Assembly: GCA_028554755.1 (NCBI GenBank)
Contig: JAPTOF010000001.1
Location: forward strand, 40,877,501-40,941,500
DNA length: 64,000 bases
DNA from: Cordia subcordata
Taxonomy: Eukaryota > Streptophyta > Magnoliopsida > Boraginales > Cordiaceae
Direction: 5' to 3'
The notes under the pieces are model-generated. The model did no database searches, was not told the origin of the DNA, and saw only the letters and a list, made by a program, of their open reading frames with translations. The position numbers and the translations under genes are program-made. Shown here one piece after another: positions 45,950-58,822 of the stretch; position 1 is the stretch's first letter; the number at the start of each line of letters is the position of its first letter.

Positions 45950-48352
45950 TGGGAATAACTTTTAGTGTAGCTATGACAAGAGAATTATATATATATTTTT
46001 AAGAAAATTGCATAGTCATGCAAGCAGAAAATGAGTTAAAATGTCCCATTTTCTAAAAAAAATAAAAAATAAAATGTCACGTTATTAAAATTAATAAGTA
46101 AATGTCATGTTTTTAAAGATATATTTTCTGACATATTATACATTAATTTAAAAAATATGATATTTTAATTATTTTTAACAAAACGAGGCATTTAACTCAT
46201 TCTCACGTCATGCAAGTACCATTCTCAGCAAGAAAAAATGTGCTTTTAGTCTCTTTAATAAGGAAAAATGTGTTTTTAGTGTAATTACCAAAATTGTTTG
46301 TTCAAAAAAGAAAAAGAAAAAAAAAGGAAATTAATTGATATTACGTGCTTACTTCTTTATCGTAAATTATACTTCAGTCCGTTACAAGGTGCTCCTTTAA
46401 GGACACATTCATTAAGTATCATATTCCCTCATATATAAAAAGGAAATAGAAAAAAAAATACAGCTAACGTGCACTTTTCTCCATTCTCTAATTTCTTTCT
46501 CTTCGTTCTTCTCTTTCTTCACCTCTCTCTTCCTCTCTTCGTTACTTCACTAGTTACACCACTGGTCATCTCAAATTAGATAAAGACCACCATAAAATTT
46601 GTCTTTCTTCACTTATCGTAATAATGTTTATCATGTCTAAGAAAACCTCCAATGTGTTGATTTAATTTTAAAGTTCGTCATCTTATTCTTCATGCCAGTA
46701 AAGATTCTAGTACCATCTCGTTGTGTCGTAATTACCATTTTCTTCCTCACTTCATCGCAATTCCAACTGCACCTCCCACGCAGTGTTTAGACGTTCTAAG
46801 ATCAATTTGCCATTGAAGTCTACCTTCACTTTCAAGTATGCATACATATAGATATGTTTGTGTTTGTGTGTGTGAGAGTGGTAAAAAAATAGTTGTATGA
46901 TAACGACCAAATATTTGATATATGTATGTATGTATATATATATATATATATATATTTATAAAAGTCAATGAATAAATACTTGTGGGATAGTGAACAAAAA
47001 ATCAGTGAATAACGATTGTGAAGTAGTTGACAAACATTTATTGTGCGTAAACAATAGTAAGATGAGTACAATGTTTAATGAATGAGCATCTTGTGAGGGA
47101 TTATGATATAAGGACCCCTTGCTTATTCTTGTGTTTTTTTTTTTTCTTTTTTTTTTGTTTTTAATTGACTTAGTTTTATTTTCTAAAAATATTGACGAAT
47201 TTTTTAGAAACGTTCTTTTTAAAGGTAAATTATATAATTTCATATGTACGAAAATTTACTATTTTTAATTATTCTTATCTTAAGTATAACCCAGCTCTTA
47301 GAGAAAAGAATGATTGAAAATAATGAATTTATATATCAATAGAAATATTAATTTATCTTTAGTGCATTTAATGTTACACTTATTAAAAGAAATTGTTTTG
47401 AAAAACATCCAAAAATTATTTTCATTACAATGCATATACAAAAGCCAAAATACATCCAAAAACACACGTTGCATACATTCTACATGCATTACACACGAGA
47501 CACACATTACATATGCTATACATGCTACACACGCGTTCACACATACATTACTGAAATATAATAATAGATCATGTATTATATCAATCCAATTCGGCTGCTT
47601 GATTTTCTTTTTACCAGAAAAGAAAATGAAGTGGATTTCGTAGAATGCTTATTGCAATCAAGATACACTTTAGGCTTGTTTCCTGTAATATTCGATGGGA
47701 TGAAAACTACATATTTATACAATATTGTGGGAAGAGATTTACTTTCGGTAATGCTATTGGGGTATTTCATAAGTGCGAATATAGCAAATAAGAAATAGAT
47801 AGGGGAGAATCATTTGAGACGGTTTGACTATATTGTGAGACACCTATAAAAACAGGTTTTAGAAGATATGACGTCAAAAGTAATATCTACATAGGAAAAA
47901 AAGATTTAAAATAAGTTGGATAAATATCCTTAGGGCACATATCGTGTGCAGGGGGTGACAGAGCAAATGCATGTCAAGAGGAATGAATAATGTAATTACC
48001 GTGACCTATATAACCAACACATTTAATTATAAAGCTAGGCTTGGTTTGAATTGTTATTTCTTTGTTTCGAGCTTCTTGTGTGCGGCATTGAATTCCATCA
48101 TTCAGTTAGTTGCATTTTGCTTCAAAATCTTTCTTCTTTTAGCGTTCTCTCACTTCGGTTATCTAGCTTTATAAAATAATAATAACTAAATTAAAATTGA
48201 TAAAATTAGAACTCATATCATAAGTTTTTCAAGGAAAAAAAATGTACTGAAAAAAATAGATATGAGCAATTGGCTAGTCCAAATTACAGAAAGCTTTCTT
48301 CACTTTGCAATCTTATCTAGTTGACAACCACTCCAATACACAAACAACAGAC
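45950..48352. other. Intergenic DNA with microsatellites
   Basis: AT-rich region with a CT-rich patch (46480-46555), a TATG/TA microsatellite (46920-46955) and an ACACAT-rich stretch (47455-47550). Short open frames here follow the simple repeats and match no family known to me. Confidence 0.5.
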
Positions 48353-49594
48353 CAGAAAATAGGTTTTTTTACTAACGAACCCCTTATGTTATAGTAAAAC
48401 TATGTTGCTGATCCTTATATTCTTAAAACTCTTTACTTATCCCTTTGTATTTTTTCGCAACTTGTATGGATACTCCTTTCGTAAAAATTTCCATCTATTT
48501 CAATGGAAAGTATGCTATACGCTTCAAAAATAAGAGTGGGCTTTATTCTTGGCCATCAATTACACATATACCACTTGCATTTATTTTTTAAATTGATTAA
48601 TCATATTTCCAAAAACAAAAAAGTTAAAATCACCACCCAACCCCCACCAACAGCCCTATCACCACCACCCCTCTCCACCCCTACCAATAGCCCCCACCAC
48701 CACCACCCCTCTCCATCCCCACCAGCAGCCCCCACCACCACCACCACCATGTCCTCTGTCGTCGGCCCACAACAAAAAATCTTTTTCTTCTCCGATCTAT
48801 ATCCCATGCATTTATTTTTCTAATTCTAATTGATACATCATATTTAAAAAATAAAATAAAATCACCACCTCCTCACCAGCAGCCTAAATCAGAGGGACTA
48901 GCGTAATTCTAATTGATTCATCATATTTTTTTTGCAACTTACAGAAGAGAACAACTTCAATCAATAACAAGCCTAATCAAAAGTAGCTTAAAAAGTTCAA
49001 GAATATAAATTTCTTTGCTTGGTTTTTTACTTTTTTTGTTTGTTTTTGTTTCTTTGTTTATAGTGAAAGAGAGAAGAAGACATGGTTGCTGAATGGTGTG
49101 AAAAATGTTGGGAAGTTTTTTTCTCTTTAGAAAATGGATCAAAGAAATTGGGGGTTGGTGTGCTAATGGTGAGGGATTTACGTATATTTTTGCTAATGTT
49201 ACTTTTTCGCCTGGGGTGGTGGCAGGGGGTGGCGGCGGCGGGGGTTGGCCTAATGAAGAAGACGATCTTTCTTCATCTTTTTTATTTTTATTTTTATATA
49301 CTTTTTAAAATAAAATAAGTGCAAAAATGGACTTTTATTAAAATATGATAGTGGCAAAATAGACATTTTACAAAATCTGTTAATGATTTAATAGAAAAAT
49401 GATAGTTGGTGTGCGCTTGTAAGTTGTAGAAAAATATAAGGGGATAAATAAAGAGAAAAATGATAGTTGGTGTGCGCTTGTAAGTTGTAGAAAAATATAA
49501 GGGGATAAATAAAGAGTTTTAGGGATACAGAGATCAGCGACGTAGTTTCACTATAACACAGGGGTCTATTAGCACAAAAAAAACCCAGAAAATA
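48353..49594. mobile_element. Mutator-like element (non-autonomous) with long inverted termini
   Basis: Element 48362-49585 (1224 bp) begins GGTTTTTTT and ends with the inverted counterpart. Termini of about 190 bp pair with each other (for example ACCCCTTATGTTATAG against CTATAACACAGGGGT). A perfect 9-bp duplication CAGAAAATA flanks it (48353-48361 and 49586-49594), as MULEs produce. The interior is low complexity: CCACCACC-rich at 48640-48750 and GGCGGCGGGGG at 49230. A 62-bp unit is tandemly doubled at 49392-49515. No transposase was recognised. Confidence 0.88.
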
Positions 49595-49613
49595 CATCGA
49601 AAGACAAGAAAAA

Positions 49614-52600
49614 ATGTCTAACAGCAGTCCCTTAGCTGCTGCCATAGAACTTCTAGATTGGCAAGAGGTTGAAAGCAATTCATCAATTCTTAGGAATTTG
49701 GAAAAAAATTCTACATTCTCAAGCTGGAGCTCAGATTTCTCATCACGTTTTTCAGACATGGTAGATCGATACGCTGACCCGCAACACCTCTTGCCCAGGA
49801 CAGAAGATGTGGGGCGAAACATAGACAAGTTACACAAGCTTCTTGCTTCATCGGAAGAACAGTGTAGGTGCTGTGAGGCGTGTTCTACGTAGGATTAAGC
49901 GGGTTAGAACAAAGACTAGACAGGTTTTTGATGGAAGTTCCAAGATCAGGTTCTCGCTTGAGTAATGGACTTCCAGTAGAGTTTATCGACTCTCTCCGAA
50001 AGCTACTTCGTGATTTACCTGAATGTTGATATTTCTTTCGGCTTGAACAGAAGGTTGGATATTTGAAATGTCGGGTTAGTTTAACAGCAAAACGATGCAA
50101 CTTCTTTATTGAACCTTTAGATTCAAATGATCCTGAGAGATTTGGAATTTATGCAATCTCTCCTGAATACAATTGTAGAGCAGCACCATGGGTAGGAGAA
50201 ACTAGAAGATCTCTGGAGACGAATTATACATGTGGTGTAAGAGATAAGAGTATGTAATCGATTTGGCTCTGGCAGAAGATGTTCCTGATGTTAATCATAT
50301 ATTTTGGATTTCTAATCTCATTGAAAAGATGAAGCTGATCAAGACAGAGATTCATGACATTCAGATTTCTAATAAGAATTTGTATGGAATACAAGAACAC
50401 AAAGTTGTAGACTTATCTAGTGTTCGTGAATTACCAAAAATGAATGCTTCTAAATTTGACAAAGAACCGGTTGGTTGGTTTCGACGACGAGAAATAGAAG
50501 GCAACAGAACAACTTGTGTGAGGATCAAAGCAACCTGAAATCATGTCCATTGTAGGCATGCCAGGACTTGGTAAGACTTTTCTAGCCCATAAAAGATACA
50601 ATAATTCCATTATCAAAGATCAGTTTTTTGTTTGTGGTGCAGTAAATCTCAACTATATGAAAGGAGAAAACTCTTGGCCAATATTTTATGCCAAGTTAAG
50701 GAGTCTATAGGAGAAATGTCCAAAAAGACAAATGAAGAATTAGCTAGAGAGTTGAAGCAAAGTTCTCTAGGACAGAAATATCTCATAGTCCTAAATGACA
50801 TATGGGCCATTGCGGCATAGGATGTCTTGACAAGATCTTTTCTGGATGGCAATGGGGGAAGTAAAATTATATTCAGAGGTTGATTCTCTCAGCAGGCTTT
50901 AAAAGCAAATATTCCTAGCAACATTCATCACCTTTAGTCATTCTCTAATGCTGAAAGCTAAGAATTATTACAAAAAAAGATATTTCAAACTGAAAGTTGC
51001 CCTTCAAAATTGTTTGAGACTAAACAACAAATTGCAAAACATTGTAATGCACTGCCTCTTGGTGTTGTTGTGATAGTAGGACTTTTGGCAAGGATTATAA
51101 AGAAACAAGAACAATGGAGGAAAGTTAGGGACAGTCTTAGGTCATACATAATTAGTGATTCTCAAAAACGACAAGGGACATTCTAGATTTGAGTTATAAG
51201 AGTTTGTCATATTATTTGAGACCATGCTATCTTTATTTTGGAGCATTTCCAGAGGATAAAGAGATCTTCATTATAAAGTTGACACGGTTGTGAATTGCTG
51301 AAGGATTTGTTTGGCAAAATGAAACAACCTGGAATAATTCATGGAAGATTACGTGAAGAAACTGATCAATAGAAGTCTCATAATAGCCTCCAAAAAAAGT
51401 TCCACAAGTGGGGTTAAACATGTCTTTTTCATGATTTGGTTCATGAATTTTAATTTGTTTGGCAAAAGCTAAAGAAGAAAATTTTTTTTATGCTAATTGA
51501 AGAGTGATGATATGTTTGCAACTAGATACGATCGACATCAAGTTTTTCGGCATGATAGACAACTGAAAAAAGCTTGCTACCGTATGAATTCTTATCCATT
51601 ATTGATGGATATAAACTTCTAAGGGTCTTAGATTTGATTTACATTAATCTCGGGGATTCTTTTCCTAAAGTAATGAAGTCATTGGTTTTGTTAAAGTATG
51701 TTGCATTTTCCAGTGATTTTGGTTTTCTTCCATCTTTAATAGCTAGCCTTTGAAACTTAGAAACTTTTATTGTGAGAGGAGCAATTGAAAACATGTTGTC
51801 GAATACCATTTTGAAGATGATCAAGCTGCGCCATTAGCTTATAGATTATTTTACATTTTCACAACTTTGGAGCATTGCTTCCTCCTTCCAACTGGATAAG
51901 ATGATCTGGAGTTGATCTGGAGTTGATCTGAAGCATATCTTGATATGCGGACACGTGATACAATATGATGTGACATGTCGATACGTATTTTTTCAAAAAA
52001 TAGGATACGACATGTTGGAATACCTTCCATAACATATATTTAAATTTATTATATATAGTGAATAAACTTTTTATCATAAATTAGATATATTCACCCACTA
52101 TTGCTAAGCAAAGTAACAAGTAAGTGATTTGAAAGTAGACAAATTTTGAAGGACAAAATTTCATATACTAATTACAAAAGGAAAAAGAAGATAGAATTAA
52201 TCTAAATTTAGGGTGAAATAGAAAATTAAGTAGATTAGCATAAAATATTTACTATTTATTATTTTAAAGATGATAGTTAAAATGTTATAAAACTATATCT
52301 AGAAATATTCTATAACAAGTATATTCTAAAAAGTTGTATAATATTTTATTTTTACCTTTAAGTTATAGACGTACATGTATATTAGAAATGCAAAATTAAT
52401 CACTTTAGTTATTACGGAAAAAAGATTAAAACATTGTTTGTTATTTGGTAGACACGTGTTGGGAAAGTGTTAAAGAGTGTCGGGAGAGTGTCGAGAAAAA
52501 TTAAAATAATTAAAATTATTAGACACGTGTCGGAGAGTGTCAGGATAGTGTCAGTGTTTGACACGTGTCAGACACGGACACGTAACCCTCCATAGAGTGT

Positions 52601-53030
52601 TGGTGTTTTATAGCAAGGCATATTAGTTTCCCTCTAAACATAAGAAAGTTGACTATGTTAGGAATTTGGTTGTCATGGGAGAAAATTTTTTCCCAATCTT
52701 CAAGTTCTTAAACTACTTTCTAATCCCCTCAAGCGTGAAGAATGGAAGACGGAAGATGATGGGTTTTCCAAGCTCAAATTCTTGAAATCAAAGTTTTTGA
52801 ACAACAAGAGATGGATTACCTTTGAGGATTACTTTCCCCAGATTGAGCAATTGATTTTGGACAGATGCTATCAACTTGAGGAGATTCCTTCTTGTTTAAA
52901 GGATATATTCCTACACTGAAGATGATTCAAGTATAACGCTGCAGCAATTCTTTAAAGGAGCTCATTAAGAGGTTAAAAAAGAACAAAGAGATACGGCCAA
53001 TGAGGAGCTCAAGATCGAGATCTAATATTT
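49614..53030 (+). pseudogene. CC-NBS-LRR (R1-like) disease-resistance pseudogene
   Basis: NLR immune receptors sense pathogen effectors. Traces of the whole architecture remain on the plus strand: an N-terminal open stretch (49614-49889), P-loop GMPGLGKT at about 50555, kinase-2-like LIVLNDIW at about 50790, an RNBS-B-like GGSKIIF at about 50853, GLPL-like CNALPLGVVVIVGLL at about 51045, LSYKSL...CYLYFGAFPEDKE at about 51193-51260, then LRR-like pieces (LLRVLDL at 51615; a FLNNKRW segment and a LEEIPSCLK segment near 52790-52900). Numerous stops and frameshifts inactivate it. A foreign repeat of about 700 bp (51900-52620) interrupts the LRR. It resembles R1/Mi-type CNLs of asterids. Confidence 0.85.
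51900..52620. repeat. AT-rich insertion with GACACGTGTC motifs in the NLR pseudogene
   Basis: This segment separates LRR parts of the pseudogene and has no NLR similarity. Its right end carries repeated AGAGTGTCGG and ACACGTGTC units (52450-52580). It looks like a transposable element, but I cannot assign it. Confidence 0.55.
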
Positions 53031-53069
53031 AGGGTAGAGCAGAATTGTTCATCAGCATATGGTTAGTAA

Positions 53070-53097
53070 CTAGTTGGATGCTCGTGCATTGCACGAG
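53070..53097 (-). mobile_element. Helitron 3'-end signature (first)
   Basis: On the minus strand a perfect 7-bp-stem hairpin (CTCGTGC/GCACGAG, 53081-53097) is followed by seven bases and CTAG, then T. This is the canonical Helitron terminus. It lies just past the NLR pseudogene. Confidence 0.6.
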
Positions 53098-53099
53098 AC

Positions 53100-54130
53100 A
53101 TGCATGATAGTAATAAAATTTTTATCAAATCACCATTAAGTAAATATGAAAACTAAGTATAGGAAAGGCACAAAATGATGAATAAAACTATCTTGTGGGT
53201 ATTGTACATAAAATAGAAATTTATAGCGCTATATACTAATTCTTTAAAACAAACATTAAAAGTGTACCTGGGTTGCTTTTTCAAAAAGAGTACTGCAAAT
53301 ACAAGATGCTACCGATTAAGGGCCAACTCATGAGCTTTGCTACACTTCATACATCTATAGATACCTACTGATATTTTTTAACCCATAGTAAGTTAGACAT
53401 ACAATATACGCCATTAGCTTCTAAGCATTCAGTGGTAAAATAGTGGGCTCCCATACCAACGCATCAAGATTTGATATCATGGCACAACAAGGCTATGAAA
53501 TGTCATCATTGGTGGTTTACTTTTTCCCACCTAAATCGATTGCCATTTGTTGAGAATATTTTATTACTTTAATACAAATAGTTTAAGTAATAAAAAGCAC
53601 TTCGATTCATCTGGACTAACATCAACACCACATTAATACCAATTTTAGCCAAATGGACAGGCCACGTTAAAACCAATTTTAGCCAGCGGACGGCCAAGAT
53701 GGAAGGGACATTAGGCGGGAAACAAACTTCCATACTGGTTGTTGTATTAGTATATGGACTAGAGTCATGCCCGTGCTTCGTAGGGGTGGACATTGCAAAG
53801 CGAAATTTTGTTAACTAATAAGCAACTTATAATAGCAATTAAAGTTTGTTGTTATATTTCGCACACACGTAATATGAATACATTCGTAAAGTTTAGCGCA
53901 TTTGGAAAAAAATAGTAGAAGAAAAGAAGGCAAATGGCGAACATTGTTTCTAGCGAGATAGATAAATATCATATGTACAGTCTTCTGGTGCTGCGTTCCA
54001 TTAGTAGTACAAAGAAGCTGCCAAAAGGATGGCACAAAAAGCAGCCAGCATTATTTTTTAATTTACAATTCACAGAAGCACAATGGCTATCCATGCATAT
54101 TCAGAAGAGTTTTGCAACACAGTAGAGTAT
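53100..54130. other. Non-coding AT-rich DNA between Helitron ends
   Basis: Probably Helitron-derived. It contains a second Helitron-like 3' end on the minus strand at 53759-53786 (imperfect CCCGTGC-type hairpin, then CTAG|T). No coding sequence was recognised. Confidence 0.45.
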
Positions 54131-54360
54131 GGCTCCGTTTGGATTGACTTTTTTTAAAAGATTTTTTAAATAATTTTTTAAAAATAAATTTTTTTAAGAA
54201 GTTAAAAATTTTAATTTTTAAAAAAAATTATATTTGAACATTTTAAAAAGTTTTAACTTTTTTGAAAGTCAAATCAAATAATTTTTTTTAAATTTAATAT
54301 AAATTTTTTAAGGAAAAAAAATATTTTTTTCTTGACAAAAAGTCAATCTCAATAGGTCCT
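54131..54360. mobile_element. MITE with GGCTCCGTTTGGATTGAC / GTCAATCTCAATAGGTCC termini
   Basis: About 230 bp, T-rich then A-rich, foldback-like. The termini and internal TTTTTAAAAG pattern match the element at 58594-58822. The flanks TAGAGTAT and TATGGTAT may be a diverged 8-bp duplication. Confidence 0.65.
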
Positions 54361-57300
54361 ATGGTATGTCACTTACATCATCGCCATTGAACTCATGGCT
54401 GTTGAATATATTTGACTCATATTGATTTTGGATGATATCCATTTCAACTGGATAAATATCATAAAAAATATGTGCATTATCATCTTTTATTTAATACATA
54501 TATCGTTCGTGTAGGATTGTTCGATGATATGTTGGGGTGCAATTTGAATAGGATCTGCTATTTCATTTACCTGCCACACGTAAACAATTCATAACTTCAA
54601 TGTAAATAACCAAATATGTTGCAGAGTATTTGCACATATGCATATATTTCAGGTGGATACGACTGAATAGCATATTTGGTGTTGGTTATTCTGTAGATGA
54701 TATCCGACGATCAAGACAATTTCCGTGAAACTCTTTCAATTTATAGAAGTAAATTCTTATTCTTACGAAGCAAATAGCATTTTCTATTGATTTGTCCCCT
54801 GGACTGGACCTATTCTGATTCTTAATTATCCGTCGCTACGCTGTTCCTAAGGACTATGAAAATAAAAAAAAATTTTAAATTACTTGTTCATATTTATATG
54901 TCTTAACTTGAAAATAAACGTACATATGCAAGTACCCTTGTAATCTTTTAATGGTGGCTCCATATTAATAACATTAAGGTCTCATAAAGTATTGACATCT
55001 GAATAAAAGTTTATACCAATACATCTAGAATAGCCTCATGTGGTTGGAAAATGGGTGCATTCATTTCAGGACCTTCTATAATAATTAACCTGAAAGTAAG
55101 GATCATTCTTGTTTTAAGAATTAATTTAATTATGAACTATACTTTGTTCGAATAAATATACATGTAACTTTGTTATACTGCGATTAAGAATCTTCATCAA
55201 CAAGATAAACTTCGATGTCCTTAAAATCGATACCCTGTGAATTTTAACCATATAACACAAAAAGAATACATGACCATATTACATCAAAAAAGCAAAAATG
55301 TTTATACATCAAACACACATTTTCATTTGCACCAAAGGTAACTGGTATTGCAGTTGGAACAATATCGATGTCCATGTTATCCTGTAGAAAAAATAAAAAT
55401 TTAATAAAAATAAAAATATGAGTGTATGATTTACAATATTTGCTTGGTGCACTTGCATAAACAATATACATACGTGAGATATGTTTATAAATATTACAGG
55501 TTGAAATACACATGTTATAATAGATTTTATAAAACTTTTATTTGCTTGAATACATGTAATTGAGTCATCTAACATGAAAACAGTAAAGGATATATCTAGG
55601 TAGTAAATTAGAAAAAAAGAAAAAGAGAGAGACATATTATACCAGTCCAGCATTCTCAATTGGAGTATATGGATAGATGTCATCATCATAATGAGCAAGA
55701 AATTCCTACATGATTTTACATACGAACAAAAAAAAAAAAAATTACTACATTATTAGAAAAGTGGTATCGCTTAGATGCAATGTAGTGTCATTTGAACTGG
55801 CTTTACATCTCTTTTTATGCATCTAAGTACCAAAAAAAAAAAAATCAAAATCATATATATTTAGTGCGTGTTCGACAACAGCTTTTCAAGTAGCGTTTAG
55901 CGTTTTGACTGGTCAAAACGCTATTTTGCTAATTTATTGTTGTTCGGTAAACTAGCGTTTCAAATAGCTTTCTAGGTAGCTTTTAGCGTTTCAACTAGCG
56001 TTTCTTAAAAGCTAAAAATTTTAGCGTTTCAGGTAGCTTTTAGCTTTTCATGTTTTTTTGGGCAATTTTACCCTTTTTGCATTTTTTGATTTTTCTATTC
56101 TTTCTTCAATCTCTCTCTCTATATTTTTACCTTTTCTTTCACAAATATAAATAAAAAATAATATAAAAATGAATTTCAATTTCTATATAATCAACATTAC
56201 TAAAAGCATAAGTTTTATTAGTACTTTTTTTTTTGCAAAATAATTTTGAATCTATTAAAATTAACTTTTGTAATATTGATATAAATATTTTATCAAAAAA
56301 TTAGTTATACCTTAATATTAAAATATGATTATGAGAATAAATATCTAATTATGAAATATATTATCTTATTCCTATAATAGTAATAGTAATAATAATAATA
56401 ATAATAATAATACGATATCAATGTCCTTCTACGTCATTTAACATTCATCAGCTAATCTAACAGCTAATTTTATCGAACACATTTTGTTCAATCAGCTAGT
56501 TAAACAATATATCTATCAGCTAAAATGCACAGCCTACCAATTCTCCAATGATTAAATTTTTAAAGAGAATGGTTTTATATTTAAAGAGTTGCGTAAACCA
56601 TCGGAATTGTATAATGCGTCGATTTCGAATTTATCAACAAACACCTTTTCATATTCTTAGCATTCTTTAAATCTGGGAAACTAAATAATGCGAGTGAAAT
56701 TAGTTAATCAGGGATTGAAAACAGTTGTTTCTTGTAGTATATAATGTTTATACATTTCCTACGTTGATTCGCATTCAATTATGGTGTTTTTTTTTTAAAA
56801 AAAAAAATCAATTTGGTACTTCAGTTATCTAGAATACCAATCAAAATAAATTAATTCACTTAACAAGGATACATATGCTTCCATATATGATGTATAATAA
56901 CTAAAACGATATTGTATAGATTGATTAGATTCTTTTAAATTTGTTTTGGACATAATCGACGAACTGCAAATGTGGTTACTTTAACACTAATATTGATATT
57001 AATTAACGAATGCATTTGGTCTTCGTGTATGATGGGTATAGATGAAATATAACATTTAATTAAGTAGACAAATTTCTTATACATAATACTTGAAAACTAA
57101 CCTAAGTGACGATTACACTAAAGATAAGTATTTGTTCTTCTTACTGCTTGTTTTATATTCATAAGACAAAATGCAAAATATGGCCAAAAAGTATTACAGT
57201 AATTGTACGTTTAGTTCATTCATATAATTAAGACATAGTTATTAAATATATATTTGAATATATTGAGATTGACATATGGAAAATATAAAATATGATATTA

Positions 57301-57440
57301 CTCGTGGCAATTACCAAGAATTATGTGGTCGGGCACAGTTATTTATATAATATTTAAATGAAAATAATTCAAATTTCTAGACTACATTCATAGTTCTCAA
57401 TATTTTAATTATATTTAAGATAGGAAAAACACAAATATTA
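54361..57440. other. AT-rich DNA with a further MITE
   Basis: Mostly featureless. At about 55862-56485 a foldback element opens GTGCGTGTTCGACAACAGC and closes with an inverted AGCTAATTTTATCGAACAC; it contains several GCGTTT/AGCTTTTAGC motifs and an (ATA)n run at 56390-56411. Short frames elsewhere match nothing I know. Confidence 0.45.
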
Positions 57441-57471
57441 CAAAAAGTATTTATAACATGAAAATTTATCA

Positions 57472-58575
57472 TTAATTTTGGAATACTTCCTGGAAAATGA
57501 CATTATCATCAAAGATGAGGCAGCACCATCGATTCCTTGAATATGTGTAGTCCTTGCTTGTGGGTAATACGGAAAACTGCTACATATAGTTGTCCATGTG
57601 AAAAAATCAGGCATGGTAAAAAAAAAAAAGTCTTGCATGCGAGAATAATTGCCCTAAACGTTTGTCAATCGTCATGCCAAATGAAATAACAATGGGAAGT
57701 TGACAGACGTTGCATTTTGAATGGCAGACAAAAATCTAAAGGGGACATTACCATGCATGGAATACAAATAGAAGTGCCTTTATTGTCTCCAAATAACATT
57801 TCTGCTTGAATGACATGTTTTCCGAGATTATATCAATTATGAAATCATTAACACAATCAACATCTTCCAGTCTTGGTGCCAAAATCACCCCTTCCTTAAA
57901 GTACTCGCAATTCGATATATTGGATCTGAAATTAAGATATGTGCTATCCATAATAGCGTCAATTGGATTGTCAAATCTTTTAATTAGAAATCCATCATTT
58001 TCAACAATCGAATTTATCCCATCTCCAATTTGGAGGACCATTGTGCAATTGATTCCACTGCATTATATTCACACAGAGCAATCACAAATTATAGACGCAT
58101 ATTTTCTGTCAATCGCAAAACGCTACAGTTATCCCAAATTGAAGATGAGTGTAATGTAGTATTAATAATATAAGACCTACTTCCATCAGAAACAACATGT
58201 AATATTTGACGAAAATCACCACCGAATACAACAACTTTGCCACCGAAAGGCAAACTATCTCCATTAGAAAATCGCAATATAATCACCCCAAATAATTAAT
58301 GGTGTCTTTACCAATAGATTAGCCAATGGACTACCCTACTCAATGTTACAACTGGAATCTTCTGAAATCGTTGAAGGAATTGCAAATCGAGACTGTGTTG
58401 TGCGTCCACTAAGTAATAACATTGAGGCAATACCATTGGATGCAACATTAATAACAATAGAACCCTTCGACCGCAGAGTCGATGACAATGTACGCCAAAC
58501 ATGTGTTTTGCCCGTTCCGCCCGATCCATAAACCAAAAAAACACCCCTCGAGTTACATTCCACTGCATTCATCTA
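57472..58575 (-). pseudogene. Helitron-type PIF1-like helicase pseudogene
   Basis: The C-terminal helicase of a Helitron RepHel protein, which drives rolling-circle transposition. On the minus strand it starts near MNAVECNSRG, with Walker A in LVYGSGGTGKTHVW, then SNGIASMLLLSGRTTQSRF. After LIIWG the Walker B motif (DEAPM) and flanks are missing. FGGKVVVFGGDFRQILHVV, LTENMRL, ILAPRLEDVDCVN, VISFGMTIDKRLGQ and the terminal EVFQN with stop at 57472 follow, with frameshifts between. The Rep/HUH nuclease part is absent; a MITE sits just upstream. Confidence 0.85.
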
Positions 58576-58593
58576 TACTTTCAATCTACTAAA

Positions 58594-58822
58594 GGCTTAT
58601 TTGGATTGGCTTTTTTTAAAAGTATTTTTTTTAACGGCTTTTGAAAAATAACTTTTTTTGAGAAGCTGAAAATTCTGGCTTCTAAATAAAGTTGTATTTG
58701 AGCTTTTTTCAAAGTTTCAACTTTTTTGGAAGCTAAATCAAATAGTTATTACAAATTTAATGTAAATTTTTCAAGAAAAAAAAAGTATTTTTTTTTGAAA
58801 AAAAACCAATCCAAACAGGCCC
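58594..58822. mobile_element. MITE beside the Helitron helicase
   Basis: About 229 bp with termini GGCTTATTTGGATTGGC and CCAATCCAAACAGGCCC, related to the elements at 54131-54360 and 35722-35948. It truncates the helicase frame immediately upstream of MNAVEC. Confidence 0.7.

Noticed and set aside
46747..47071. Open frames with runs of Tyr-Ile
   Set aside because: They are translations of the TA/TATG microsatellite.
48503..48823. Pro/Thr-rich open frame
   Set aside because: It follows the CCACC-rich low-complexity interior of the MULE and has no recognisable domain.
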